A stretch of 64,000 bases of DNA, taken from Boswellia sacra (Eukaryota > Streptophyta > Magnoliopsida > Sapindales > Burseraceae). Location: the NCBI GenBank assembly GCA_013180625.2, contig SNVD02013169.1, forward strand, positions 496,001-560,000. Direction: 5' to 3'. The notes beneath the pieces are model-generated. The model ran no database searches. It had not been told where the DNA came from and was given only the letters and a program-made list of their open reading frames with translations. Positions 48,205 through 59,367 of the stretch are shown one piece after another (the stretch's first letter is position 1; every line of letters starts with the position of its first letter). The position numbers and the translations under genes are program-made.

Positions 48205-50004
48205 ATGGGAGACCCAGGGCAATGGCCTCGCTTGGTTTTGGCAATGGCATTTGTCCTCATTGCCACCGCTGCTGCGGCGGCTTACGAGCCTTACATCTAT
48301 AGCTCACCACCACCACCACACTACAAGCCTCCACTGCCACCCAAGCATGTGGTACATACACCATATTATTACAAGTCCCCAGCTCCACCCAAGCATGTGG
48401 TGCATCCACCTTACTACTATAAATCACCACCTCCTCCTAAAAAATCTCCACATCCACCTTACTACTACAAATCACCACCTCCTCCAAAGAAATCTCCTCC
48501 TCCACCTTACTACTACAAATCCCCACCTCCACCAAAGCATTCTCCTCCTCCACCATATTATTACAAATCTCCACCTCCTCCCAAAAAATCTCCACCACCA
48601 CCATATTATTACAAGTCTCCACCTCCACCAAAGCATTCTCCTCCTCCACCATATTATTACAAATCTCCACCTCCTCCCAAAAAATCTCCACCACCACCAT
48701 ATTATTACAAGTCTCCACCTCCACCAAAGCATGCTCCTCCTCCACCATATTATTACAAATCTCCACCTCCTCCCAAAAAATCTCCACCAGCACCATATTA
48801 TTACAAGTCTCCACCTCCACCAAAGCATTCTCCTCCTCCACCTTATTACTATAAATCACCACCTTCTCCAGTAAAATCTCCTCCCCCACCACATTATTAC
48901 AAATCTCCACCTCTGCCAAAGCTTTCTTCTCCACCACCCTACTACTATAAGTCACCACCTCCTCCTAAAAAATCTCCTCCTCCACCATACTATTACAAAT
49001 CTCCACCCCCACCAAAGCATTCACCTCCTCCACCATATTATTACAAATCCCCACCTCCTCCCAAAAAATCTCCTCCTCCACCATACTACTACAAATCCCC
49101 ACCACAACCAAAGCATTCTCCACCGCCACCTTACTACTATAAGTCACCTCCACCACCATCTCCATCACCATCTCCATCACCACCTCCACCATACTACTAC
49201 AAGTCTCCTCCACCACCATCTCCATCACCACCTCCACCATACCACTACAAGTCTCCTCCACCACCATCCCCATCTCCTCCTCCTCCTTACTACTATAAAT
49301 CACCACCCCCTCCTAAGCATTCTCCACCACCACCATACTACTACAAGTCTCCACCTCCACCATCCCCATCACCACCTCCACCATACTACTACAAGTCTCC
49401 TCCACCACCATCTCCATCACCTCCTCCTCCTTACTACTCCAAGTCACCACCCCCACCTAAGCATTCTCCCCCACCACCATACTACCACAAATCACCACCA
49501 CCACCTAAGCATTCTTCCCCACCACCATACTACTACAAGTCACCACCCCCACCTGAGCATTCTCCCCCACCAACATACTACTACAAGTCACCACCACCAC
49601 CTAAGCATTCTCCCCCACCACTATACTACTACAAATCACCACCCCCACCTAAGCATTCTCCACCACCACCATACTACTACAAGTCACCACCCCCACCTAA
49701 GCATTCTCCTCCACCACCATACTACTACAAGTCACCACCCCCACCTAAGCACTCTCCACCACCACCATACTACTACAAGTCTCCACCACCACCTAAGCAT
49801 TCTCCACCACCACCATACGTCTACAAGTCTCCACCTCCGCCATCTCCATCACCTCCTCCTCCATACTACTACAAGTCCCCTCCACCACCATCATCCTCTC
49901 CTCCACCTCCGTACTACTATAAATCAACTCCTCCTCCCTTCAAACTCCCACCAGCTCACCCATACTACCTTTACAAGTCACCCCCACCTCCAAAAGGCTA
50001 CTAA
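48205..50004 (+). CDS. extensin (Tyr-rich, SPPPP/YYYK repeat), 599 aa
   Basis: Cell-wall hydroxyproline-rich glycoprotein. A hydrophobic signal peptide (about 1-26, ending in an Ala run) is followed by repeats almost to the C-terminus, alternating SPPPP with YYYK and with KH, KK or SPSP inserts. SPPPP is the substrate of prolyl hydroxylation and arabinosylation; YxY motifs form isodityrosine cross-links, so the secreted protein should be insolubilised in the wall. The first half contains a 96-bp (32-residue) higher-order repeat; the C-terminal half has many 16-residue units. The C-terminus is SPPPPKGY. Intronless, single ATG at 48205 downstream of a good TATA box. Long antisense open frames are a by-product of the repeat composition. 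Confidence 0.93.
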   Translation: MGDPGQWPRLVLAMAFVLIATAAAAAYEPYIYSSPPPPHYKPPLPPKHVVHTPYYYKSPAPPKHVVHPPYYYKSPPPPKKSPHPPYYYKSPPPPKKSPPPPYYYKSPPPPKHSPPPPYYYKSPPPPKKSPPPPYYYKSPPPPKHSPPPPYYYKSPPPPKKSPPPPYYYKSPPPPKHAPPPPYYYKSPPPPKKSPPAPYYYKSPPPPKHSPPPPYYYKSPPSPVKSPPPPHYYKSPPLPKLSSPPPYYYKSPPPPKKSPPPPYYYKSPPPPKHSPPPPYYYKSPPPPKKSPPPPYYYKSPPQPKHSPPPPYYYKSPPPPSPSPSPSPPPPYYYKSPPPPSPSPPPPYHYKSPPPPSPSPPPPYYYKSPPPPKHSPPPPYYYKSPPPPSPSPPPPYYYKSPPPPSPSPPPPYYSKSPPPPKHSPPPPYYHKSPPPPKHSSPPPYYYKSPPPPEHSPPPTYYYKSPPPPKHSPPPLYYYKSPPPPKHSPPPPYYYKSPPPPKHSPPPPYYYKSPPPPKHSPPPPYYYKSPPPPKHSPPPPYVYKSPPPPSPSPPPPYYYKSPPPPSSSPPPPYYYKSTPPPFKLPPAHPYYLYKSPPPPKGY

Positions 50005-50907
50005 GCATGAGGTTTCTTCTTGAATTTATTTGATCTTTAACAATAATAACGAAGCTCTTTGAGATGCTATGTATGTCATTCTGGTATTGCTTTTTGTGAA
50101 TAATAAGAATTCAAAATGATGATTTCATTTGTATCAATAAATTTGTATCATTTATTGTAAGCAATGAAAACTATTATTATAATTTTTCAAGAACATATAT
50201 ATGTTGTTGCATCTGATTCCTTGATATGTTGTCATCATCAGATTATATAACACGACATTTCACAAATACAGGACTTGTTGTATAATCACCCTGTTAATGT
50301 ATCGTTGAATAAGAAAATCAAGTAGAAGAATTATCAACCAACAATTAAGATATTGGAATGTTATTTCCACTGAGTATAATGTCTCTTTCTTGAGGTTTGT
50401 ATGATATAATTAACAAAGTCATTCGTGGAATTTAATCAATCAACAGCATGCATGCATATGCAAGTAGAGAATATTGGTGCTCAGCTATTTTGATCGTTTT
50501 TTCAGGGTTCTCAGGAAGACTGCGGTCACCAGCCTCTACGACATTATCAAATAACTTTATTTAACTTTGTTCGGCAGCCAATGTGATAACTTGAAAATTA
50601 TTATACATAAATTTGTATAATAATTTACCTTTATCTTCCGAAAATGAGGAGTTGTGTATAAATTAATCTTAAGCACTGCGCGCATGAATACGCGTTACTT
50701 ATCAGCATAATTAATGCTACACATATTTGTACCAATTATATTTCTAGCTAGCTCTATATCATCATCTCACATGCATTCTTCATCTTTGCCATTATTTTGT
50801 ATTAATCTCTTCGATGCAGTAGAATGTATAAAATAAGTTCATGACGCAAAATATTTTCTAATCAAAGCCAAAGATTTGCTAAATTTTCCTGCATAAAACA
50901 AGTTAAG

Positions 50908-50958
<51 letters not shown>

Positions 50959-51760
50959 TATGTCTGTATTTAACAATGCATAAAAATTACGATCAGGTTA
51001 TTCTCTTGTACTTAAACTTTTTACTAAAAATATTGACACCAGCTAATCACAATCCATTGATCTTGTGATTGATTACCAACTAATTAACTGCATATAAACA
51101 AGTCATTTCTTTAAGTGATTGTATAATTTAATATTTACTTGCAAATATATAACAGAGATACCTAATGCATATGTGTAATTAGCTAGCCTAAAGGATAACA
51201 AAGAAGTTTCTACTAGTCAAAGACTTAATTTGAAACTTATCATGAACAAGCCAGATTAATTAACCTAATTAATGATTAGATTCGAGGTGTAAGCCAAATT
51301 ATAAAACCCCAAAGTTGCAATAAATTATAATAGAAATGCAGATTTTATTCCTAAGATTATCTCACCCTTCGGAATTAAGAAGTAATCAATATACGAAACA
51401 TGCATGTTTGACTCTTTTCATCAGGGTATAAATCATTGCATTTCTTTCCAACTTATTTATATACATCACCGACAGTTCAGCAAGATTACTTTATTATAAA
51501 ATTTTTAACATATATGGGCACATAAAACAATTAACTTTAAAACAGAGATATCAAGCCACTTGCAAATATAATTAAACTAAATGATATGTGTGTGTACGCA
51601 AAACCAGCTCCATTTTGATCGACTTTACATTTTCCCTAAATGCGCTAATTCTCATAAAGAATATATATTAATTAAAGTGTCATTATTTGCTTCAGGCATA
51701 GCATGATCGTGACGACTCCATATATATTGACTTGCTGATTGCCTTCAAAATCTTTAACTT
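50005..51760. other. extensin 1 3' flank, gene-free
   Basis: 3' UTR features (AATAAG-type signals near 50100) then AT-rich DNA. A TA-then-TG microsatellite occupies about 50908-50955. No gene is seen. Confidence 0.45.
50908..50955. repeat. compound TA/TG microsatellite
   Basis: A short TA run passes directly into about 17 TG units. Confidence 0.9.
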
Positions 51761-51767
51761 AGATACT

Positions 51768-51921
51768 TAGTGGGGAACCATGATCAATCACTAAAAGAAG
51801 AAAACAATCTATCTCAAACTTTTGTAGATAAATATTAAAGTAACAGTCAAAGTTCTTTTCTCTATATATTAAAAAAAAATCATAAATATTTCTCGAATGA
51901 TTGTAAAAAAACACTAGATAA
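51768..51921 (+). promoter_or_regulatory. degenerate promoter of the middle extensin
   Basis: TAGTGGGGAACCA at 51768-51780 matches the conserved block of the other two genes. The TATA box at 51915-51921 reads TAGATAA where the two intact genes have TATATAA, while the flanking bases are conserved. Confidence 0.6.
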
Positions 51922-52016
51922 GGAGTAGCAAATATGTTTAGTCCCAAGTCACAGAACTCAATAGTTCTTAGGAAGACATTTTTTGCAAAAAGATCATTAG
52001 AGTTCAATTGCTGGAA

Positions 52017-52969
52017 ATGGGATCCCTGAAGCCGGGGCAACGGCCTCATTTGGTTCACGCTATGGCAATTTTGCTCATAGCCACCAATGTCATAGCTTAT
52101 ACGCCTTACATCTCTAAGTCTTCAGGACTTGTGCCAAAGCCTGCAAGCCATCAACCATATAGGCTATCACCATTGAAGTATAAGCCTCACAAGTATAAGT
52201 CTCCATCATTACCCATGCACGTCGAGCACCTACCACACTATTACAAACTATCTCCATTTTCGAAGTATTCAGAAGATATCCCTCCATACTACTACAAGTC
52301 ACCGCCACCTCCATCAAAGCATACACCTTACAAGTCTCCACCACCTCCCAAGTATGTAAAACACCTCCATACTATTACAAGTCACCACCTCCACCGCCAA
52401 AACACAGGGAACATCCACCATACTACTATAAATCACCTCCTCCACCCAAGTATGTTAGCCATCCACCATGTCACTATAAATCATTGCCACCTCCATCGAA
52501 GTGTACAAAGTATAAGCACAAGTCTCCTCCACCACCCAAGCACGAGGAGCACCCACCATATTATTACAAGTCTCCTCCACCACCACCCAAGCATATGGAA
52601 CATCCACCGTATTATCACAAATCACCTCCACCACCAAAGCATTCTCCCCCACCACCTTATTACTATAAGTCACCACCTCCTCCAGTAAAGTCCTCTTCCC
52701 CACCATGTTATTACAAATCCCCTCCTCCTCCCTCTCCATCACCTCCTCCACCTTATTACTACAAGTCTCCCCCTCCACCATCTCCCTCTCCCCCTGCGCC
52801 CTATTACTACAAATCCCCACCACCACCTTCTCCATCACCTCCTCCACCATCGCCGTCACCATCACCACCACGTCCTTTTGTCTACAAATCACCTCCTCCA
52901 CCATCCGAGATTGAATCATCTCATGCATCCTACACTTACTAGTCATCCCCACCCCCTGAGGTTTATTAA
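52017..52969 (+). pseudogene. extensin, middle copy, damaged
   Basis: ATG at 52017 (an upstream TTG in frame is not a start). The signal peptide (PHLVHAMAILLIATNVIAY) and YYYKSPPPP repeats match the third extensin. Near 52356-52363 one C is missing relative to the third gene (ACACCTCCAT against ACACCCTCCAT), shifting the frame; the rest of the gene stays open in the shifted frame. That frame ends at a TAG at 52940, nine codons before the position of the family's normal PPPPxGY-type end, where a TAA lies at 52967. The TATA box is also mutated. It may be a true pseudogene or carry one assembly error, but three independent defects favour decay. Confidence 0.8.
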
Positions 52970-53459
52970 ACTTATTGCCACTTCTTGCATCACTTTCAAG
53001 TGGACAAGAATAATTCAATTCATCAGGATGCTATCTTCGATTTTTACTTGTCGTTTTTTTAAAATAAATAAGGGTTCCAAATGGTGAATTCTTTTTGTTG
53101 AAGCACTCTGTGTAACGTTGTTATCTGTTTGTAAGAGTTAAATTTATTTTCGAAATTTGAAAATTTTATGTTGTCTTTTGATCCTTGAGTTTATGCTCAT
53201 ATATGCCACCATGAGTCAAGTACTCTATTTCTTTTAAGGAGCAAATGAAACCTCAATTTTGTCAAATTTGTGGTATTATTATCCAAAGAAAATTAAGGTA
53301 TCACATTAAATTTTTCGGTATCAATAGAGCTAAACGAAGATAAATTGAAATTCTACTAAAAAAGAAATTGTTGAATTTTCATATTTGTTAGGATGATTAT
53401 AATAATAAGATTTTAATATTGATGACAAGAAAATTTTTGTAAAAAAATAAAGAGAATTA

Positions 53460-53780
53460 ATGGTACTGAATGCCTACCGATCTATTAGAGAATTAAATAC
53501 TTAATGTTAAACCCATATGAAGAAGTTTAAGCTTTTAGAAAATTGGTAAACTTAACATAGTATCAAAGTTGTCATGACCAAACGGTCGCAGGTTCGAATC
53601 CTTCCGTATTATTTAAAAAAAAATAATTAAAAAGTGTAATTGTTTGATCCATTTGTAAGACTTAACCGGGGTCCTCCAATGTGGCAACCTATTATAGGCT
53701 TAGATCCAGTAATTATCTGACTTGGCTACGTCCTTTATTATGGTGGATACAAGCAAGTTTAATAAAAAAAAAAAAAAAAG
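53460..53780 (+). mobile_element. SINE-like element with poly(A) tail
   Basis: A tRNA-type B box (GGTTCGAATCC) is at 53591-53601, and a poly(A) run of about 15-17 bases ends near 53779. AGAGAATTA flanks the right end (53781-53789) and occurs on the left at 53451-53459 and again at 53487-53495, so the left limit is 53460 or 53496. An A-box-like TAGTATCAAAG precedes the B box. Orientation is from the tail. Confidence 0.6.
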
Positions 53781-53789
53781 AGAGAATTA

Positions 53790-55120
53790 GTTTCCTCCGT
53801 AAGCCATCAAATACACTCTTATCAATGGATTTCATCAAACTATTTTTAATGGAAAGATAAACATGGCTTGTAGAAGTGAAAAGAATGATTTTATAGTTTT
53901 CCCATTCTCCATGAACAAATGCTTAATTAATAAAATATGTTTTCATGAGAAGTGGCTTCGACAATTTTGGAGACACTAGTAAGAAAATTAAATATTATTA
54001 TTAATATTTTTTTTTGAAAATTTAGCGAGGAACATCAAACCAAATATGAGGATACTCAATAAAATTGACCCTATTATATATCTCATTTCTTTCATGTGAA
54101 GAAATCTATATATATTAATACTTCTTACATCTTCAATTTTAACACATTTTTTGAAACAAAATTCTAAATTTTACTTTGAAGGAGACAATGAAATTAGGTT
54201 CATAATCGATATATAGGTATATGAATATTTTGGGGCATAGGAAGTTAATTCAATTTAAGAAGCTAGAAGGTATGCGAGGTAGATTTACTTGTTCTATCTA
54301 TTTAAGTAGATCTATTTAAAATTTTTAATAATACAACAATCGTATTATGATAAAATATATAAATATAACATTAATTAGTTTGTAGCTAGGCCTAAATAAA
54401 TACAGTCACCTAATAATACTGTAAGAGAAATAATATTTTAATGGCACATACTTCAACCTTCAGGTTACAATTTGTTGAAACATAATTTTTCTTTGGCTAC
54501 TAAATGGATGACAAGAAGTGGAGGGTGTGGCAAAGTAGGCAATAATAGATATTATTTCAGATGGGTACCTATATATATAACATTTGTCAAACGGAGCAGA
54601 CGGTTCAAACATTTTTAATTAGTAATGTATTTGTTTGATTCTCTGTCTCTCCGCTATCCGATACAACACTATATATTATACTGAGAGAATACAACATTGC
54701 AATTTAGCTAAGGGCAAAAATAATGCACTTGTTCATGGAAAACTGCTGACTTTATAAATCATTTTTAATTTCATGGAATATAAAACATAACTTCATACCC
54801 AAATCAATCATAGTTTTCTCAATATTTATCAATCTCTTGATGACTTTAACACTTTATAACTACTATTGTATGATAGTTCCATCACTGGTTATAGTAATAA
54901 TTTTCAATTGAGTAGAAAGAGCAAGTATATACATAAATCAAATGGAAATTTAGGAATTTAAAAAACAAAAGAGTAGTAAACAAAATATAAAACTAAACAA
55001 GCAAAGTAAAAGGAAATTTTCATAAGAACACTAAAAGAAAAAAAGTTTTATTAATTTCACTCTATAAATTAAACTAACTTATATCACTTATTAGCCAGAT
55101 TACTTAGGTAATTAAACCAA
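53790..55120. other. flank of the middle extensin, gene-free
   Basis: No gene is seen. A segment near 54015-54100 resembles 61365-61450 at a similar distance behind the third extensin, so about 1 kb of 3' flank seems to belong to the duplicated unit. Confidence 0.4.
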
Positions 55121-55126
55121 AAGATG

Positions 55127-55219
55127 ATATCAACATCACCACCACCTCCTCACGTCTACAAATCACCCCCTCCACCATCTGGAATTGAATCTTCTCATGC
55201 ATTATATACTTACAAGTAA
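55127..55219 (+). pseudogene. extensin 3'-end relic
   Basis: About 30 codons read HVYKSPPPPSGIESSHALYTYK then stop, closely matching the C-terminal end of the middle extensin. No signal peptide or repeat body is nearby. It is a stranded end of a former cluster member. Confidence 0.8.
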
Positions 55220-55220
55220 A

Positions 55221-55823
55221 ATTCTACAACTAACTTTTTACAATCTGAGTTGATAAAATTTTACTAAATGAGAAAAAGACAAAAATGAATAACAGAAGTT
55301 ATAATACATGACATAGTAATTATATCTCTAATAAAACTTTGCAAACTCATATTGTAGGAAGAGTTGTTTATAAATGAGTTATAGATATAGCATTATTCTA
55401 AATTTTATTGTATTGTCTGTCAAGAAAAGTGGACTTAGGACACTAAATTTGTCTGTACTAATGGAGCCAATGGAAAAAATTAAAAGTCTACCATAATACA
55501 TGAAAGTGCTAATTCATTTTAAATAATTCCTAGATTAATAAGATCTGTAACGTTATTATCCTTGATTTTTTTAAATGCATATCAAGACAAGGGAAAGATG
55601 AAGATTTCATATCGTTGAGAGTAATGAATTGCTTCTCATTAAATTCTACACGACCCTTTACAGATGTAACATTTAAGTATTATAATTGATAATTATGCTT
55701 AACATCCCTAATTATTATGTCCACAATTATTTTTTTATCTACTTGAGAATAGTTGATTTCTTGCTCGCGGATTCATCAATTTATTTTCTTTATCAACTTT
55801 CTACATTGCTTATGATCTTGAAT
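55221..55823. other. gene-free AT-rich spacer
   Basis: Nothing is recognised. Confidence 0.4.
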
Positions 55824-55831
55824 TGTAGAGG

Positions 55832-56235
55832 CAAGGGCAGACCCAAGGTTTTGGTTTTGAGGGGGCCAAAGTATAAAACTCTATTATAAATTCAAGTATA
55901 AGAAAATATATAGTGATTGATTAATATAAATCATAAAAAAAGAAAGGAATAAAAGATATTCATAATATAAATCATAAATATGACACTTAATAATTCATTG
56001 TCATTTATATAAATATGAAAAATTTAAAGGATTAATATATAGAATTATAATTAAACTATTTCACTGTAATAATAACATGATATCTCATTTACATTTTTTA
56101 CTGGAGGGGCAAATATGAAAAATTTCAATACATATGACAAAGAATAGAGTCTTTTTCGCTAGAATTGAGGACCTAAAGTTTGGACTATAGAGGCCCGGCT
56201 CCTTCAGCCCCAAAGATAACGTAGGTCTGTCACTA
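55832..56235. mobile_element. hAT-like MITE
   Basis: The left end, CAAGGGCAGACCCAAGGTTT, and the right end, reverse complemented to TAGTGACAGACCTACGTT, form imperfect inverted repeats of the kind found in plant hAT MITEs. Flanking 8-mers TGTAGAGG (55824-55831) and TATATAGG (56236-56243) agree at six of eight bases, as an aged 8-bp target duplication would. No coding sequence. Confidence 0.6.
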
Positions 56236-56243
56236 TATATAGG

Positions 56244-57109
56244 TTTGATTTAGATATCCTATCCTTAATAATTTGTTTAGCGTAAATATCTTTTAATCAA
56301 GATTTCTCGTATCTTTCAAGTCTCACATTTTTGTTTAGACAAATTTTCGACGTTCGCTTTTGAGAAAACAAATTAGGGTACATAAAGGAAATGAGAGAAT
56401 GACATAAACAATATAAAGTTTGATTGTATTGTTAAAGGTCCAGAGGCTTCGAAAACTTATATAAAATCAAACCTTGACGGAAATTGTTGTTTCTAACATT
56501 GTTAATTATATATAGACAAAATAACCTCTAAAATGAGAAAAAAATTAAAGTTTTAAAAAGCTTTTTTATTTTTTTCTCAGGTAAATCTTAAAAAAAAAAC
56601 AATTTCTTCTTTCTCTACAAATTTTATACATAAGATTAACATAACTTATAGTTTGACTACTAATAACATCATTATCTTATCCTTTATTTGTCTATCTCTA
56701 CATCAATTCACGTCTATAAATTTAGTTCAACTATCCAACCAATAAATACAATTTTACTTAAGCAATCAACCAATCAAACTTACAATTTAATTTAGAAGAG
56801 TACTTTGGTCTTCATATAATCAATAGTTATAGAGAAACAATTTTTGTTTTTGGATGTTTATTATGTTTTTGAAACCTTTCAGTAGTTTTATTAATTCCGC
56901 CCCAAAGTATAAAATTCACTTTACAAAAAACTTGGTGGGTAAACGAAGCAAATTCACTTCACTTGTTTAAGTTATCTGCGCTTTGAATCTATAATTAAAA
57001 TTTTTTAGTAAAACAATTTTATTATAATAAGACTAACTAGATTAAAACAATAATAACTAACTTAATTTATACCTAGCTAGGTACATATAGTAACCTAAAC
57101 TCTAAAATA
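56244..57109. other. gene-free AT-rich spacer
   Basis: Nothing is recognised. Confidence 0.4.
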
Positions 57110-57122
57110 TACTCTATGTGTG

Positions 57123-58220
57123 TCTACCCCACCACCCTCTTCCTCTCCTCCTTCACCCTATTACGTACTATGAGGCTACGTTTAGGAGCTGAGACGGTAT
57201 TGGACTAGATTGGACTAGGAAGGGGATTGAATTAGGACTGAATTGGACTGCACTGGACTAAACTATATAATATTATCTTATGTTTGATCCAATATGAGAT
57301 GGGACTAGATTGAACCATATAATATTGTCTTAATCTTATGTTTGGTACAATATTGGACTAGACTATGATATTAAATGATAATTTTTAAGAAATAAATTTT
57401 TAAATATAAACTAATTTAATTTGAATAAAATTAATTTAATATTTAGATTAAAAATATTAGATACTTGTTGACATTTCTATGCAAATAATACTTTTTGATA
57501 TTTCTATGTAAATAATAATGTAAAATATATTTTTATATTAAAGATTAATTATGACATAAATTTAGGTATAATTAAATATTAATATTTATTAATATTTGAT
57601 ATTTAAATATTATTAGATCATATTTTATAATATAATTATATTTTTAAATTATTAATTCATATTTATTTAAGAATACCTCCTTTTTATTATATCTTTTTAT
57701 TAACTTATAAATAAGAAATTGATGCCCAAGCTTGGGACTATCAAACTCATGGTTCACCATAGGACTCGTAGTCCTTTGAAAGAGTAACGCTAGGCTTACA
57801 ACATTTATACAACATATATTCTAAAATATGACGTTGCTGCCTATATGACCAAAATTCACTGGAGGAGAAAGAAACAAAAATAGATGAGGAAAATTATATA
57901 TTCAATAGGATTTTGCCACTTAGACTGTCACGTCATGTTGTATAGATGTTGTAAGTTTAGCATTATTACCCTTGAAAATGGCACTGATGAGGAGCATTTG
58001 GGACTAACCCTAGTCTAGTCCTGCTCTCCACAATTTGCAACAAACGACCGTCTAAGACTAACTTTAGTCCAATCCAATCCTTGACCTCTCCCAAACGCGC
58101 CCTAAGTCATCACCACCACCACCACCATTGAAGAAATGTCCATCACCAAATTATTGCTGCCAATAACCTCCTCCGCCTTACATACACAAATCTCCAAAAT
58201 TTCCTTCGGTCATCTTTTGA
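57123..58220 (+). pseudogene. extensin relic split by a MITE
   Basis: 57123-57170 encodes a Pro/Ser run ending in PYYV. 58106-58217 encodes SPPPPPPLKK, an internal stop, then PPPPYIHKSPKF. The two parts lie directly on either side of the MITE at 57174-58102 and in the same orientation as the intact extensins. Stops and loss of the repeat body show that it is long dead. Confidence 0.7.
57174..58102. mobile_element. Harbinger-like MITE in the extensin relic
   Basis: Left end GGCTACGTTTAGGAG and right end, reverse complemented, GGGCGCGTTTGGGAG are imperfect inverted repeats. Both continue with GGATTGGACTA-like subterminal repeats. Flanks are TGA (57171-57173) and TAA (58103-58105), an aged 3-bp duplication. 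The interior is AT-rich and non-coding. Confidence 0.65.
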
Positions 58221-59135
58221 TATAATCGATTCAATCAATGGTTCAATAGATTTCTTAAATTTAGAATCTAGAGATTGATAAACATATGAGCAAATAAATA
58301 AAAGAATAAAATTAATTGAAAGAGTTTGCATTGAGTTATTTATGAGTAATGTTATATTTACAAATTAACTCTTTATGCAAAGTCAAACCTTTACTAATCG
58401 ATGATTTTCATATAATTTACCTTAATTTATGTAATTATTTTATTTAAAGTCACTCTTCTCATCGTACAATGCTACATTAATTTGTAATTATAATTGTGTC
58501 CAAGAGTTTGTTATAAGTATAGTCTTATTATTTCATTGATATATTACATCTCTAGATTATTGAGTGATCTAACAAGTATAGTGGCATAATTTATTCTTAG
58601 TTAACTTTGCAGGAGGGTTGACAGAATGAAGGGTAATTACAAGACGGAATCAAACACCAAATAATAAACAATTTTGGACTGTCTGATCTGCTTCGTTTTG
58701 ACTTTTAACTAATTTCTCATCGACATACCTTTATTAATCTTTCAAAAACGTACGTGTTAGATTAGTAAGGGTCTAAAATTGACGATATGTTTGATCATCA
58801 ATTGTCAAGTACATGCTAAATAATATATAGAGCAAGAACACTTTTAATTAATTATTTGAAAGCATTTTTAGCTATATCATAAACATTTACAAAAGGTATT
58901 TTAAAATTCGAGCACAGCTTATAATGCACTTATTTTAAGCAAATTTAATTAAATAGATAAGGGGACAATTAAATTGCAAACTAACATTCCATTTTGACTT
59001 TACATCTCTTCCTGAATGTGCTTCTCACGATGAATACAGAAGTGAAAAGATTATGTATTTGGATCACATTAAAAACTGATCCATCTTGACTTGCTCATGG
59101 TGCCTTCAATGCTATATATAAACTAACAAAATAGA
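58221..59135. other. gene-free spacer before extensin 3
   Basis: No gene is seen. Sequence near 58980-59100 resembles the upstream region of the middle extensin near 51600-51730, consistent with tandem duplication. Confidence 0.4.
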
Positions 59136-59141
59136 AATACT

Positions 59142-59265
59142 TAGCGGGAAACCACCACTAATCTGAAAAATCTATAAATGTATTTTTTAGTCTTAATGCA
59201 GGCGGTTCTCCAATTAAACAAACATTTATGCGTCTCCATTAATGATTGGAAAGATCACTATATAA
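59142..59265 (+). promoter_or_regulatory. extensin promoter: conserved GGGAAACCA block and TATA box (gene 3)
   Basis: TAGCGGGAAACCA at 59142-59154 and TATATAA at 59259-59265 (109 bases before ATG), in the same order as in gene 1. Confidence 0.65.
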
Positions 59266-59367
59266 TGAGTAGCAAACTGGTATTATTATCGTCATCATCC
59301 AAGTCACAGAACAATAAAGTTCTAAGAAGTTCATTTCTTGCAATAAGATTTCAGTTGTTGGAAATTA

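Noticed and set aside
48437..49306. Long open frames on the minus strand across the large extensin
   Set aside because: They consist of reversed repeat codons (Glu/Val/Trp/Arg-rich) and exist only because the Pro-rich repeat lacks stop codons in other frames. The same happens in the other two extensins.
53580..53605. Possible tRNA gene
   Set aside because: Only a B box is present; there is no cloverleaf around it, and a poly(A) tail follows at a distance, so a SINE-like element fits better.
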